Under the pieces are notes generated by a model, which was not told where the DNA came from, made no database searches, and saw nothing but the letters and a program-made list of their open reading frames with translations. A program made the position numbers and the translations under genes. From Turicibacter sp. (GTDB lineage: Bacteria; Bacillota_I; Bacilli_A; MOL361; Turicibacteraceae): a stretch of 34,636 nt of DNA. Shown here piece after piece: positions 8,215 through 16,355 of the stretch (position 1 is the stretch's first letter; each line of letters opens with the position of its first letter). The stretch is from contig WRAJ01000024.1 of NCBI GenBank assembly GCA_009780245.1, positions 1-34,636 on the forward strand. Direction: 5' to 3'.

Positions 8215-8295
8215 TTGTCCTAGACCCTTTGCTATAGGGTCAATCTATGACAATTTTTATCCTAGACCCTTCGCTGTAAGGTCAATCTAGGACAA
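8215..8295. repeat. Two-unit 42-bp hairpin array inside the ABC operon
   Basis: Two 39-bp units start at 8215 and 8257. Each has outer arms TTGTCCTAGA / TCTAGGACAA (each unit with one change from this consensus) and an inner CCTT...AAGG stem around CGCTGT. Unit spacing is 42 bp. The array lies between the permease stop and the ribosome binding site of the binding-protein gene, so it is probably transcribed and could set the relative level or stability of the two mRNA parts. Confidence 0.8.
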
Positions 8296-8301
8296 CTGTT
8301 A

Positions 8302-9132
8302 CTATTTTAAAAATAACTTAATGACAACTCTCTCAATTACAACGACCAAGCCATACAGTAAAGCAGCCAAAAGGGCTAGAATAATTACACTCGTCATCAC
8401 CAAATCCATCTGAAACACTTGCCCGCCGAAGATAATCAAATAACCCAAGCCAGCCCTGGAAACTAAAAACTCACCGGCAATAACGCCGACCAAAGACAAG
8501 CCAATATTAATCTTCAAGCAATTAAACAAAGTATGCAAGTTATACGGAAAGACAATTTTCGTAAAGGTTTGCCACTTGCTTGCATGAAACGTTTGCGACA
8601 TTTTGATCAGTTCCGGATCGGTATTAATAAAGCCACTTAACATTTCCATGATCGTCACAACCAAAGAAATCGCCAATGCCATCACAATAACAGCTTGCAT
8701 GCCAGCGCCAACCCAAATGATGATGACGGGTCCCAAAGCAATTTTTGGTAAAGCATTGATCACAACTAAATACGGATCCATGACTTTAGCCAAGAAACTC
8801 GACCACCACAAGATAAAGGCAATGAAGATCCCGATCGCGGCACCTAAAACAAATCCGATCATCGTTTCCAAAAAAGTAACGCCAATATGAAATAGCAGCT
8901 GGTTTTGATGGAAATTCAAAATCGTACGCAACATCCTTGTTGGGCTGCTGACGATGAACGAATCAATCATTCCGAGTGTTGCGGTTAGTTCCCAGATGAC
9001 GATAGCAAGGACTAGAATGAGTATTTGTGTGATAGCGATCAATCTTTTGCGCGTTTGTTTGCTTTTTAAATATCGCTGACGTTCTGGGCTTAGTTGGTTA
9101 TAGCTGATCATACTCTCTTTTTTTTTAGTCAT
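8302..9132 (-). CDS. ABC transporter permease, ThiX/SsuC type
   Basis: This is the membrane channel of the importer. The 276-residue protein has about six hydrophobic segments and the BPD-permease cytoplasmic loop (TFHASKWQTFTKIVFPYNLHTLF) that docks the ATPase. The opening LILVLAIVIWELTATLG and the FIVSSPTRM motif fit the SsuC/TauC/ThiX group. I prefer the ATG at 9132, with GGAAAGAG about ten bases upstream. Earlier TTG/ATG starts at 9141 and 9138 and a later ATG at 9111 are possible. It overlaps the end of the ATPase gene by eight bases, so translation is probably coupled. Confidence 0.87.
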   Translation of the reverse strand: MTKKKESMISYNQLSPERQRYLKSKQTRKRLIAITQILILVLAIVIWELTATLGMIDSFIVSSPTRMLRTILNFHQNQLLFHIGVTFLETMIGFVLGAAIGIFIAFILWWSSFLAKVMDPYLVVINALPKIALGPVIIIWVGAGMQAVIVMALAISLVVTIMEMLSGFINTDPELIKMSQTFHASKWQTFTKIVFPYNLHTLFNCLKINIGLSLVGVIAGEFLVSRAGLGYLIIFGGQVFQMDLVMTSVIILALLAALLYGLVVVIERVVIKLFLK

Positions 9133-9892
9133 CGGCATCAAACTCTTTCCATATTTTATTAAAATATTCTTGGAATTCAGGTAAGGATCTGCGAGTCAAG
9201 GGTGTTTCTTCTTTTTTAAAGCCAAGCTTTATGTTTTGACTAACGCTTCCTGGGCGCTTCGACAACACGATGACGCGATCTGCCATCGAAATCCCCTCAG
9301 CAATGTCGTGCGTCACGATGATCGCTGATTTGTTTTCTTGGCGCAAAATCCGATACACATCATCCACCACGAGTAGTCTCGTCTGGTAATCTAGGGCTGA
9401 AAATGCCTCGTCTAGCAGCAAGATGTCTGGTTTGATGGCTAACGTTCTTATTAATGCAACCCGCTGCCTCATACCGCCTGATAGTTCACGGGGATATTTA
9501 TCTTTAAAGTCCCATAGCTCGTACGTTTTTAGTAGTGTCTCGACGTTCTCAAGATAACTCGCTTCCACTTTTCCACAGAATTCCAATCCCAATTGCGTGT
9601 TGCTGTGAATCGTGCGCCAGTCTAGTAAACTATCCCGTTGCAACATGTACCCGACGTTCGTTTTATTTGAATCTTTCATTTCTTGCCCATTAAGAAAAAT
9701 TTTGCCTCTGGTTGGTGCAATTAACCCGGCAATCAATGAAAGTATCGTCGTTTTTCCACAGCCCGAAGGGCCGATGATGGCGATTAGTTCACCATCTGCA
9801 ACACTAAAATTAATATCACGCAGTGCCCCGACTTCACCGGACTCTGCCTGATACGTTAAATCAATCTTCTCAAACCTTAAGACCTCCTTCAC
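9125..9892 (-). CDS. ABC transporter ATP-binding protein, ThiZ/SsuB type
   Basis: This ATPase drives the importer. The 255 residues contain Walker A GPSGCGKT at 41-48, a Q-loop (YMLQRDSLLDWRT), the signature LSGGMRQRVALIRTL, Walker B ILLLDEAFSALD and the H-loop IIVTHDIAE, all intact. I chose the GTG at 9892 because GAGGAG lies about nine bases upstream. The frame stays open to 10060, but that extension overlaps the promoter at 9921-9949 and encodes no domain. It is the first gene of an ATPase-permease-binding protein operon ending at the terminator at 7142-7183. Confidence 0.9.
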   Translation of the reverse strand: MKEVLRFEKIDLTYQAESGEVGALRDINFSVADGELIAIIGPSGCGKTTILSLIAGLIAPTRGKIFLNGQEMKDSNKTNVGYMLQRDSLLDWRTIHSNTQLGLEFCGKVEASYLENVETLLKTYELWDFKDKYPRELSGGMRQRVALIRTLAIKPDILLLDEAFSALDYQTRLLVVDDVYRILRQENKSAIIVTHDIAEGISMADRVIVLSKRPGSVSQNIKLGFKKEETPLTRRSLPEFQEYFNKIWKEFDADD

Positions 9893-9920
9893 ATTATCAA
9901 ACTCCTCTGAGTCGCAAATT

Positions 9921-9949
9921 ATTATACCAAATACCAAATACCAAATCAA
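9921..9949 (-). promoter_or_regulatory. Promoter of the ABC operon with a repeat-built spacer
   Basis: On the minus strand TTGATT (9944-9949) and TATAAT (9921-9926) are 17 bp apart, with an extended TGg before the -10. The spacer is made of the 7-bp repeat TTGGTAT, three perfect copies covering 9924-9944. Confidence 0.7.
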
Positions 9950-10032
9950 TATAATGCAACGGTCTCCTAATATCGTACGTTGACAAGGCGATTTTGTTAA
10001 GGAAAAACGCCTAGGTGTGAGGGAATTAATCC

Positions 10033-10061
10033 TTGCTATCACTCGCCATCTCCTGTACAAT
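10033..10061 (+). promoter_or_regulatory. Promoter of the M3 peptidase gene
   Basis: TTGCTA (10033-10038) and TACAAT (10056-10061) are separated by 17 bp and lie 34 bp before the ATG of the peptidase gene. GGGAGAG forms its ribosome binding site. Confidence 0.65.
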
Positions 10062-10095
10062 GGTTTAATATCTGTAAATAAAGGGAGAGATTGGT

Positions 10096-11790
10096 ATGAA
10101 TTTTCATGAGTTTAAGTATGAACGACCTGATTTTGAGGTTGAGAAGGAGAAATTAACTGGTTTGATAGGGGACTTTAAAGCGGCGGGTACGGGGGCTGCA
10201 CAGTTAGAAATTTTTAAGGCCATCAATGCGGTTCGTAACTATGTTTCGACGATGAACACGATTGCGTCGATTCGGCATAGTGTGGATACGCGGGATGAGT
10301 TTTACGATGCGGAGAATGCGTATTGGGATGAGGCGGGGCCGCTTTATGGGGAGTTGGATGATTTGTTTTTTGATGCGTTGTTAGCAAGTCCATTTCGGGC
10401 GGAGCTGACAGCTGAGTTTGGCAAGCAATTTTTTAAGCTAATTGAATGTCAAAAACGGGCGTTTTCACCGGCGATCATTGAGCAGTTGCAAGAGGAGAAT
10501 CGTTTAGCTAGTGAGTACGATAAGTTGCTTGCTTCGGCTAAGATTGAATTTCAAGGCGAAACGTATACGTTACCGGGATTAGGAAAATTCGCTGAGGACC
10601 AGGATCGCAGTGTGCGTGAAGCGGCTTTGACGGCGCGGTATGCGTTTTTTGAGGAGCACGAACAGGCGCTGGATGACCTTTATGATCAGCTGGTGGCGGT
10701 GCGTGCGGAAATTGCTGAGAAGTTGGGCTTCAATAATTTTACGGAGCTAGGGTATGTGCGGATGCAGCGGACGGACTATACACCGACGGACGTGGCGAAG
10801 TTCCGCCAGCAAGTCCGTGACATTATTGTGCCCGTAGCGACGAAGATTTTTGAACGTCAACGTGAGCGTTTAGGGCTAGATAAGCTGCGCTATTTTGATT
10901 TGAATTACAAGTTTAAATCTGGCAATGCGACACCGAAAGGCGAGCCCGACTGGATTCTTTCGCAAGGTGAGCAGATGTATGCGGAATTGTCCCCAGAAAC
11001 GAAGGAATTCTTTGATTTTATGGTTGAAAAAGAGTTACTTGATTTAGTGAATAAAGACGGTAAGCGTGGGGGTGGTTATTGCACGTATATTAGCGATTAT
11101 AAAGCGCCGTTTATTTTCTCGAATTTTAATGGCACGTCGGGGGATATTGATGTGTTGACGCACGAAGCGGGACATGCGTTTCAGGTGTATCGCTCGCGCC
11201 ACATTGAGATTCCGGAGCTGGCGTTTCCGACGTACGAGAGTTGCGAGATTCATTCGATGAGCATGGAATTCTTCGCGTGGCCGTGGATGGAAAACTTCTT
11301 TAAAGAAGATGTGGAAAAATATAAGTACGACCATTTAGCCAGCGCTTTGACGTTTATTCCTTATGGTGTGTTAGTCGATGAGTTTCAACATTTTGTCTAC
11401 GATAACCCGTCTGCTTCGAAGGAAGACCGTAAAGCCGAGTGGCGCCGACTGGAGAAAATCTATTTGCCACATAAAGACTATGAAGGCTGCGACTATCTGG
11501 AACGCGGTGGCTGGTGGCACGGGCAAGGTCATGTCTTCTCGTCGCCGTTCTATTACATCGATTACACGTTGGCGCAGATTTGTGCGTTGCAGTTCTGGAA
11601 GCGGATGATAAACGAAGACGCGTCGGCTTGGGCTGACTATTTAGCCTTGTGTGACGTTGGTGGGAGTAAGTCGTTCTTGGAGTTGGTGAAGCTCGGGAAT
11701 TTGAAGTCACCGTTTGAGGATGGCTGTGTCGCGTCGGTGATTGCTGATATTGATAGTTGGCTGTCAAGTGCGGTTGTTGTTGATGAATAA
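10096..11790 (+). CDS. M3 family oligoendopeptidase (PepF/M3-like)
   Basis: This is a cytoplasmic zinc metallopeptidase expected to cut short peptides. The 564-residue length fits the shorter M3 oligoendopeptidase group. The zinc motif HEAGH is at residues 356-360 (DVLTHEAGHAFQ) and the third ligand is probably E384 in ESCEIHSMSMEFF. The family stretch GGWWHGQGHVFSSPFYYIDY occurs near residue 475 and supplies the substrate-binding His/Tyr region. It has its own promoter and terminator and is monocistronic, divergent from the ABC operon. No signal peptide is seen. The substrate range is not predictable here. Confidence 0.92.
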   Translation: MNFHEFKYERPDFEVEKEKLTGLIGDFKAAGTGAAQLEIFKAINAVRNYVSTMNTIASIRHSVDTRDEFYDAENAYWDEAGPLYGELDDLFFDALLASPFRAELTAEFGKQFFKLIECQKRAFSPAIIEQLQEENRLASEYDKLLASAKIEFQGETYTLPGLGKFAEDQDRSVREAALTARYAFFEEHEQALDDLYDQLVAVRAEIAEKLGFNNFTELGYVRMQRTDYTPTDVAKFRQQVRDIIVPVATKIFERQRERLGLDKLRYFDLNYKFKSGNATPKGEPDWILSQGEQMYAELSPETKEFFDFMVEKELLDLVNKDGKRGGGYCTYISDYKAPFIFSNFNGTSGDIDVLTHEAGHAFQVYRSRHIEIPELAFPTYESCEIHSMSMEFFAWPWMENFFKEDVEKYKYDHLASALTFIPYGVLVDEFQHFVYDNPSASKEDRKAEWRRLEKIYLPHKDYEGCDYLERGGWWHGQGHVFSSPFYYIDYTLAQICALQFWKRMINEDASAWADYLALCDVGGSKSFLELVKLGNLKSPFEDGCVASVIADIDSWLSSAVVVDE

Positions 11791-11794
11791 GATA

Positions 11795-11833
11795 AACCCC
11801 AGAGTCCGTAGCAAAGGATTCTGGGGTTGTTTT
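11795..11833 (+). terminator. Terminator between the M3 peptidase and nadK
   Basis: AACCCCAGAGTCC (11795-11807) pairs with GGATTCTGGGGTT (11816-11828) with one G-T position, followed by GTTTTG. It lies between convergent genes, but the minus-strand T run is weak. Confidence 0.75.
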
Positions 11834-11838
11834 GATTT

Positions 11839-12627
11839 TTATAGAAAATGATTTTTCACGCGGTTCCAGAACAAGCCGCTTTTGCGCTTGACGAAGTGAA
11901 CCTGCTTATCAGAGAGTGTTATTTTGATTGCTGTTAATTCCGAGATATCTAGCTGCAAGTAGTCTTGCGTTAGGGTTGTACTGTCCCAATTTTCTGATTC
12001 TAGTGTGATCGTTTGTTCGGCAGGAATGATGAGCGGTGAGCCGAGGGTGCGGTAGGCGTTGCTGTTGATTGAGGCGATTTCGGTGAGCTGGTAGACCGGT
12101 AAGCTCGGATAGACGACGGCGCCACCGAGTGATTTGTTATAAGCGGTGCTGCCGGTTGGTGAGCTGACGCAAATGCCGGTTCCGCGAAACGATTCGAAGA
12201 ATTGCTCGTTGATTTTGATGTCAAGGTGCTGTGTTCGCGTCGCGTTTAAAATGGTGAATTCGTTTAAGGCATAGCGCATCCGTGTTTTTGATCCTGCGCA
12301 TAGCTTAGCTTCTAGGAGCGTGTAGCTGTAGCTTTCGATTTCACGCGTTGTTAGAAAATTTACCATGTCATCGAGTTCTTCCGGTAGCCAGTCCGTGTAG
12401 TAGCCTAAATGCCCCATATGGATGCCGACGAATTTTACGTCACTGAGAATGCCGGCGTCCATGTAATGATGGATCGTTTTTAGGACCGTACCGTCGCCTC
12501 CGATTGTGAAGACGATGTCCGGGTTCTCGGGGTTGTGCACAAAATCTTTTAAAGCTAATTTTTGTTCGAGGTCGTTTTTAACGTTGCTTGTTTTTTCTGA
12601 ATCGTAGGTGTAGATTGAAAATTTCAT
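11839..12627 (-). CDS. nadK: NAD kinase
   Basis: This enzyme makes NADP from NAD with ATP or polyphosphate. The 262-residue protein has the catalytic GGDGT motif at residues 43-47, the ALNEFTI segment, and the glycine-rich SSPTGSTAYNKSLGG motif. The ATG at 12627 follows AAGGA by nine bases; a GTG two codons earlier is less well placed. It lies 17 bp after recR and is probably the last gene of a ybaB-recR-nadK transcript, since no terminator is seen between them. Confidence 0.94.
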   Translation of the reverse strand: MKFSIYTYDSEKTSNVKNDLEQKLALKDFVHNPENPDIVFTIGGDGTVLKTIHHYMDAGILSDVKFVGIHMGHLGYYTDWLPEELDDMVNFLTTREIESYSYTLLEAKLCAGSKTRMRYALNEFTILNATRTQHLDIKINEQFFESFRGTGICVSSPTGSTAYNKSLGGAVVYPSLPVYQLTEIASINSNAYRTLGSPLIIPAEQTITLESENWDSTTLTQDYLQLDISELTAIKITLSDKQVHFVKRKSGLFWNRVKNHFL

Positions 12628-12644
12628 CGTCACACATCCTTCTC

Positions 12645-13244
12645 TTACAGTTCAACTCGGCCCTCCAAGGCGCGAATCAGCGTTACTTCATCGGCGTAAT
12701 CAATCGAACGACCCATTTCTAGCCCGCGCGCGATCCGAGTGATGCGAATGCCGGTTTCTTTCAGCAGACGAGCCAAGTATTGACTGGTTGCGTCGCCTTC
12801 AAGCGTTGCGCTAAGAGCTAATATGATTTCCTCGATTTCCTCGTTTTTGAGACGTTCGATCAGTGGGGAAATCCCAAGATCCTCTGGGCCAATGCCGTCT
12901 AGTGGTGACAAGACACCGCCAAGCACGTGATAACGCCCACGGAAACTTTGCATTTTTTCCAGTGAGAGCACGTCTTTTGAGCTTTCTACAACCGCTAGTA
13001 TTGACGTGTCACGCTGCTCATCGGCGCAGATGTTACACGGATTGCTGTCGGTAATGAACGCGCACTTTGAGCATTCGAATAGCTCACGTTTGCTGTCGAC
13101 CAGCGCCCGCGCAAATTTCGTGGCATCTTCGTCTTTCATATCGGAAATCACGTAAAACGCCAAGCGTTCGGCGGTCTTATGTCCGATCCCGGGCAACTTT
13201 GAAAAGGACTCGATTAATTTTGTGATGGCTTTTGGGTATTGCAT
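12645..13244 (-). CDS. recR: Recombination mediator RecR
   Basis: RecR forms a ring that loads RecA at gaps together with RecO/RecF. The 199-residue length is typical. A helix-hairpin-helix segment (LPGIGHKTAERLAF) is followed by a zinc finger with C58, C61, C70 and C73, then a TOPRIM-like domain with VVESSKDVL and ALSATLEGDATS. It lies 11 bp downstream of ybaB, the usual order. Confidence 0.97.
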   Translation of the reverse strand: MQYPKAITKLIESFSKLPGIGHKTAERLAFYVISDMKDEDATKFARALVDSKRELFECSKCAFITDSNPCNICADEQRDTSILAVVESSKDVLSLEKMQSFRGRYHVLGGVLSPLDGIGPEDLGISPLIERLKNEEIEEIILALSATLEGDATSQYLARLLKETGIRITRIARGLEMGRSIDYADEVTLIRALEGRVEL

Positions 13245-13255
13245 TGTTTTTTCTC

Positions 13256-13549
13256 CTAGAATCCTGGTAACTTCATCCCACCAGTAAATTTCCCCATCGT
13301 TGCTTCTGTTTTATCATCGGCTTGCTTCGTTGCATCGTTAATCGCGATCATCACCAAGTCCTCTAAGAAACTCACATCTTCCGGGTCGACCAACGCTGGT
13401 GCGATACTCACTTTCGTTACTTCCTTCTTTCCGTTAATCTCAACCGAGATATCGCCGTTTGCCGCTTTTCCAATAAACGTTGAAGCCTCAATTTCGGCTT
13501 GTGCTTTCATCATATCGTTTTGCATTTTTTTAATCATTGCCATGTTCAT
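13256..13549 (-). CDS. YbaB/EbfC family nucleoid-associated protein
   Basis: This is a small DNA-binding protein of the YbaB/EbfC family, usually encoded between dnaX and recR. With the ATG at 13549 (AGGTGA six bases upstream) it has 97 residues. The pattern MIKKMQNDMMKAQAEIE, then ANGDISVEINGKKEVTKVSI and LVMIAINDATKQADD fits the family. It has its own extended -10 promoter. Here it is separated from dnaX by a small enzyme gene and a terminator. Confidence 0.92.
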   Translation of the reverse strand: MNMAMIKKMQNDMMKAQAEIEASTFIGKAANGDISVEINGKKEVTKVSIAPALVDPEDVSFLEDLVMIAINDATKQADDKTEATMGKFTGGMKLPGF

Positions 13550-13595
13550 ATTAATCACCTATTCCTATTATTTATTAGTTAAAATATCAGATACC

Positions 13596-13624
13596 ATTTT
13601 ACCATAAATCACCGCAGAATTAAA
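13596..13624 (-). promoter_or_regulatory. Promoter of ybaB-recR-nadK
   Basis: On the minus strand the extended -10 TGgTAAAAT (-10 at 13596-13601) has a weak -35 TTTAAT at 13619-13624, 17 bp apart. It lies 46 bp before the ybaB start. Confidence 0.5.
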
Positions 13625-13710
13625 CCGCCTACTGCCAATCATTTTCCCCCATAATCCCAACCCTTTCGCCAAGTCTGTTGTTTTTGTCATTTTTGAGAAG
13701 ATGAGAGGAA

Positions 13711-13762
13711 ATAATAAAAAGTAACGACACCTCTGTCCAACAAGATCTAGGCATTGTTACTT
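13711..13762 (-). terminator. Terminator after the dnaX-linked small enzyme gene
   Basis: On the minus strand AAGTAAC and GTTACTT close a 44-base hairpin with inner pairing, followed by TTTTATTATT. It separates the dnaX transcript from ybaB. Confidence 0.6.
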
Positions 13763-13828
13763 AAATAGAAATATTTGAGAGCTAAAGGTTGTAGAATATG
13801 AGTCGAAATTAGTTGCAAAGAGACAGCT

Positions 13829-14140
13829 TTAATCATATTTCCCATAATACAAGATTTCTTTCCCAATACTTTCAGCATAAGAAATTTCCTGTCGGGTCGC
13901 CTCACCAATATAGCCGTCGATATTCACCACATAAATCGCGTCGCTCATGTCAATTCGTTTAAAGTGCATTTTTTGAAGTTGCTCGATTTCGTCTGTCGTG
14001 TACAATTCTTTTGCCTTACTTGGATAAACGACGCTAAGCACACAATTTCCTTCTAGTTCCAAACGATCAGCTTCCATTATCATTTGTTCTTGAAATCTTA
14101 AACTGCCGCATATGGTGATGACTTTGATTTTGTTTTCCAT
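13829..14140 (-). CDS. Nucleoside 2-deoxyribosyltransferase-like small protein
   Basis: The 103-residue product has a Rossmann-like opening ITICGSLRFQEQMIMEADRLELEG and the later pattern SDAIYVVNIDGYIGEATRQEISYAESIGKEILYYG. Both are shared by DUF4406 proteins and the nucleoside 2-deoxyribosyltransferase family, where the Glu after GYIG is catalytic. A precise substrate cannot be named. I prefer the ATG at 14140, ten bases after GAGGTG; the ATG at 14149 is only one base from that site. The gene starts right at the dnaX stop, so it is translationally coupled to dnaX, and it breaks the usual dnaX-ybaB-recR order. Confidence 0.65.
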   Translation of the reverse strand: MENKIKVITICGSLRFQEQMIMEADRLELEGNCVLSVVYPSKAKELYTTDEIEQLQKMHFKRIDMSDAIYVVNIDGYIGEATRQEISYAESIGKEILYYGKYD

Positions 14141-14141
14141 C

Positions 14142-15953
14142 TTATTCATGCACCTCGACTAGATCGCCGAATAGGTCAACGACTTCTTGGTAAAACGGTT
14201 CTTCTGCGGTTTCGGTAACCATTGTAGAGGTGAGCTTTGCTTCGGTGCGTTGCGGGTATTGCTCGAGCACGGGTTTTTCGCCTTGTTTTGAGGCGGTTAC
14301 GAATTTCCCGCGTTGAGCTTGCCAGAAATCTTTCGGCATTGCTAGGAATTCATAGGGCTTTTCTAGCATGTCGGATAGTAGCTGGTGCACCTTTGCTCGC
14401 GCTTGGTCTGTTAGCAATTTTTGGACGGTCGTTTCGTAATCATAAACTAGAATACAGCCGGTTGGTGATGCAGCTGCAATTTCCGCGTCTTTGAGGTACA
14501 TGACGAACTCTTTGATTGCTAGATCGGCGAACGGGTTTGCAGCGGCGACTTTGTTTTGGAGTGCCTCTTTGTCCTGCTTTGTTGCGCTGGCTAGGACGGT
14601 TTCGATCAGTAGTGGCTCGTCCGTTGGTGGCGTATTAGGTTCGGTGGGTTTTTCGGGAATCTCGGGCATTAGTTCTTCCTGCATCAGCTCGCCTTGCACA
14701 TAAATCGGCACTTCGTTTTCCAGTGCGATCGGTGTGGGTGCTGGCGGAGCCGTCATGGCTTCTTTTTGCTGTGCTTTCAAGCGGGTTATTTCATTTTGTA
14801 GTGTGTTAATTTGTTTTGTCAACCGCTCAAACTGGGCCGAATAGTCAGGCAGTGGTTGGGCTTTTGCAGGGGTGTTTTCAGTTGTGACCTGAGCAGGAGC
14901 GTCCTCGTCCAAGCCCAGCTCGATCAACCCGATTTCTAAAATCAATGCCGCATCGGTGGCGATTTTTAAATCATGGGCAAGTGCATTGAGTTTTCGAATA
15001 TATGCAAGGACTTGCGTTGCGCGCATCTTCCCAGCCAATCCGGTCACGTCCTCGCCGCCGATCTTTTGCACTTTCAGCACATCACGTAGCAGTGAAAGTA
15101 GCCCATCGATCAACCGGGCAGGGAGCTTGCCACTGGCAAGCAGCGCTCGTGCCGATTCCGCCACGCCGGCAAAATCACCCACAACGACACCCTCGAGAAT
15201 CTGCACGAGCGCGGCTGCGCTGACGCTCCCGTTGAGTTCATGAATATCGGCTAGCCTCAGCCCATCAGTGCTATACGCGATCGCTTGATCCAGCATCGAA
15301 AGCGCGTCACGCAGCCCCCCTGCCGCGAGCGACGCGATCAGGTCTGGCGCTCCGTCCTCATAGTTAACACCGAGCTCCCCTAAAATACGAGTGATCAGCT
15401 GTGCCATGTCACCCGTGGGAATCTGCTGGAGATCAAATCGCTGCACCCGGGATAAAATCGTTTCAGGTACTTTATGAATCTCGGTTGTCGCAAGTAAGAA
15501 GATCACGTGCGCCGGGGGCTCTTCTAGCGTCTTCAGCAACGCATTGAACGCGCCGGTCGACAACATGTGCACCTCATCGATGATGTACACTTTATACGCG
15601 GACAGCGACGCCGAATATTTCACACGCTCCCGAATGTCCCGGATCTCATCAACCCCGTTATTCGAGGCCCCATCGAGCTCGAACACATCCGGGTGATTCC
15701 CGTTAGCAACGGCTAAGCAACTCTCGCACGCGCTGCACGGATTACCCGCTTGCAAATCGGTACAATTGATCGCCTTGGCCACAATCCGCGCGATGGAAGT
15801 CTTCCCAGTTCCGCGGGGCCCGGTTAGCACGTAAGCGTGAGCCAAAAGGTCGTTTAAAATTTGGTTTTTAATCGTTTGGACAATGTGCTTTTGCCCAACA
15901 ACTTCAGTAAAATCTTGCGGACGATACGTCCGATACAAAGCCAGATGCGCCAT
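14142..15953 (-). CDS. dnaX: DNA polymerase III subunit gamma/tau
   Basis: This is the clamp-loader ATPase subunit of the replisome. The 603-residue protein has Walker A GPRGTGKT at 45-52, four zinc cysteines at C64, C73, C76 and C79, Walker B IIDEVHML and the arginine-finger region TILSRVQRFDLQ. A Pro/Thr-rich linker with a coiled segment (FERLTKQINTLQNEITRLKAQQ) leads to the tau-type C-terminus. GAGG lies about ten bases before the ATG. I looked upstream for an SRP RNA gene, a frequent neighbour in Firmicutes, and saw none. Confidence 0.96.
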   Translation of the reverse strand: MAHLALYRTYRPQDFTEVVGQKHIVQTIKNQILNDLLAHAYVLTGPRGTGKTSIARIVAKAINCTDLQAGNPCSACESCLAVANGNHPDVFELDGASNNGVDEIRDIRERVKYSASLSAYKVYIIDEVHMLSTGAFNALLKTLEEPPAHVIFLLATTEIHKVPETILSRVQRFDLQQIPTGDMAQLITRILGELGVNYEDGAPDLIASLAAGGLRDALSMLDQAIAYSTDGLRLADIHELNGSVSAAALVQILEGVVVGDFAGVAESARALLASGKLPARLIDGLLSLLRDVLKVQKIGGEDVTGLAGKMRATQVLAYIRKLNALAHDLKIATDAALILEIGLIELGLDEDAPAQVTTENTPAKAQPLPDYSAQFERLTKQINTLQNEITRLKAQQKEAMTAPPAPTPIALENEVPIYVQGELMQEELMPEIPEKPTEPNTPPTDEPLLIETVLASATKQDKEALQNKVAAANPFADLAIKEFVMYLKDAEIAAASPTGCILVYDYETTVQKLLTDQARAKVHQLLSDMLEKPYEFLAMPKDFWQAQRGKFVTASKQGEKPVLEQYPQRTEAKLTSTMVTETAEEPFYQEVVDLFGDLVEVHE

Positions 15954-15983
15954 TTTTTATTCCTCACAAAATTTGATGTTAAT

Positions 15984-15992
15984 ATTATATCA
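15984..15992 (-). promoter_or_regulatory. Extended -10 promoter of dnaX
   Basis: On the minus strand TGaTATAAT forms a full extended -10 (hexamer at 15984-15989), about 30 bp before the dnaX ATG. The -35 region is poor. Confidence 0.6.
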
Positions 15993-16049
15993 CAACTGTT
16001 CGTGACAAGAAAGATATCAGCAGAAATAATCCCATTTTCCGACTGCGAC

Positions 16050-16081
16050 GACTTGAATAGTCACAGGTGAGGTGTTATAAT
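16050..16081 (+). promoter_or_regulatory. Promoter of the blaI-blaR1 region with a GACT/AGTC palindrome
   Basis: TTGAAT (16053-16058) and TATAAT (16076-16081) are 17 bp apart. The palindrome GACTTGAATAGTC (16050-16062) overlaps the -35 and uses the same half-sites as the operators at 18123-18203, with a shorter centre. The transcript would have a leader of about 270 bases holding the hairpin array at 16203-16321. The gene-free stretch 15954-16355 otherwise holds only the dnaX promoter. Confidence 0.6.
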
Positions 16082-16202
16082 GAGAGCTAGCAAAAATGCT
16101 CTATAAATTTGTGATTTCACTGACGTACGGGTAAGATTAATTTGAAATCCTGCACTTCATCAACGTTGAGTAAGCAATTGCAAAACGATCAAGGTAGCGA
16201 TG

Positions 16203-16321
16203 TGCACCTTAATGCTTCAAATACAAGCAAAAGGGTGCAGTTGTGCACCTAATGTGCTCTTATACAAGTAAAAGGGTGCAACTTTGCACCTTAATTGCTC
16301 TTATACAAGCAAAAAGGTGCA
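16203..16321. repeat. Three-unit 41-bp TGCACC/GGTGCA hairpin array
   Basis: TGCACC begins at 16203, 16244 and 16285, and GGTGCA ends at 16239, 16280 and 16321. So there are three 37-bp units at an exact 41-bp period with 4-bp linkers. Each interior, read on the minus strand, has the core GCTTGTAT or ACTTGTAT followed by an inner GCT/AGC-type pairing. The array lies 35 bp before blaI, in the leader of its likely transcript. Confidence 0.88.
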
Positions 16322-16355
16322 GCTTACAATAAATCGCATTTAGAGGTGAACAACA

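Noticed and set aside
9893..10060. TPP or FMN riboswitch ahead of the ABC operon
   Set aside because: No recognisable aptamer core is seen; the stretch holds a promoter and simple 7-bp repeats.
9893..10060. N-terminal extension of the ABC ATPase to 10060
   Set aside because: It overlaps the promoter, has no domain, and the GTG at 9892 has a proper ribosome binding site.
11044..11767. Long antisense reading frames within the M3 peptidase gene
   Set aside because: Low-complexity composition and no ribosome binding sites; they are shadows of the peptidase gene.
15954..16050. SRP RNA gene near dnaX
   Set aside because: No conserved GGAAG/GGTG tetraloop domain or long pairing was found; the stretch holds the dnaX promoter.
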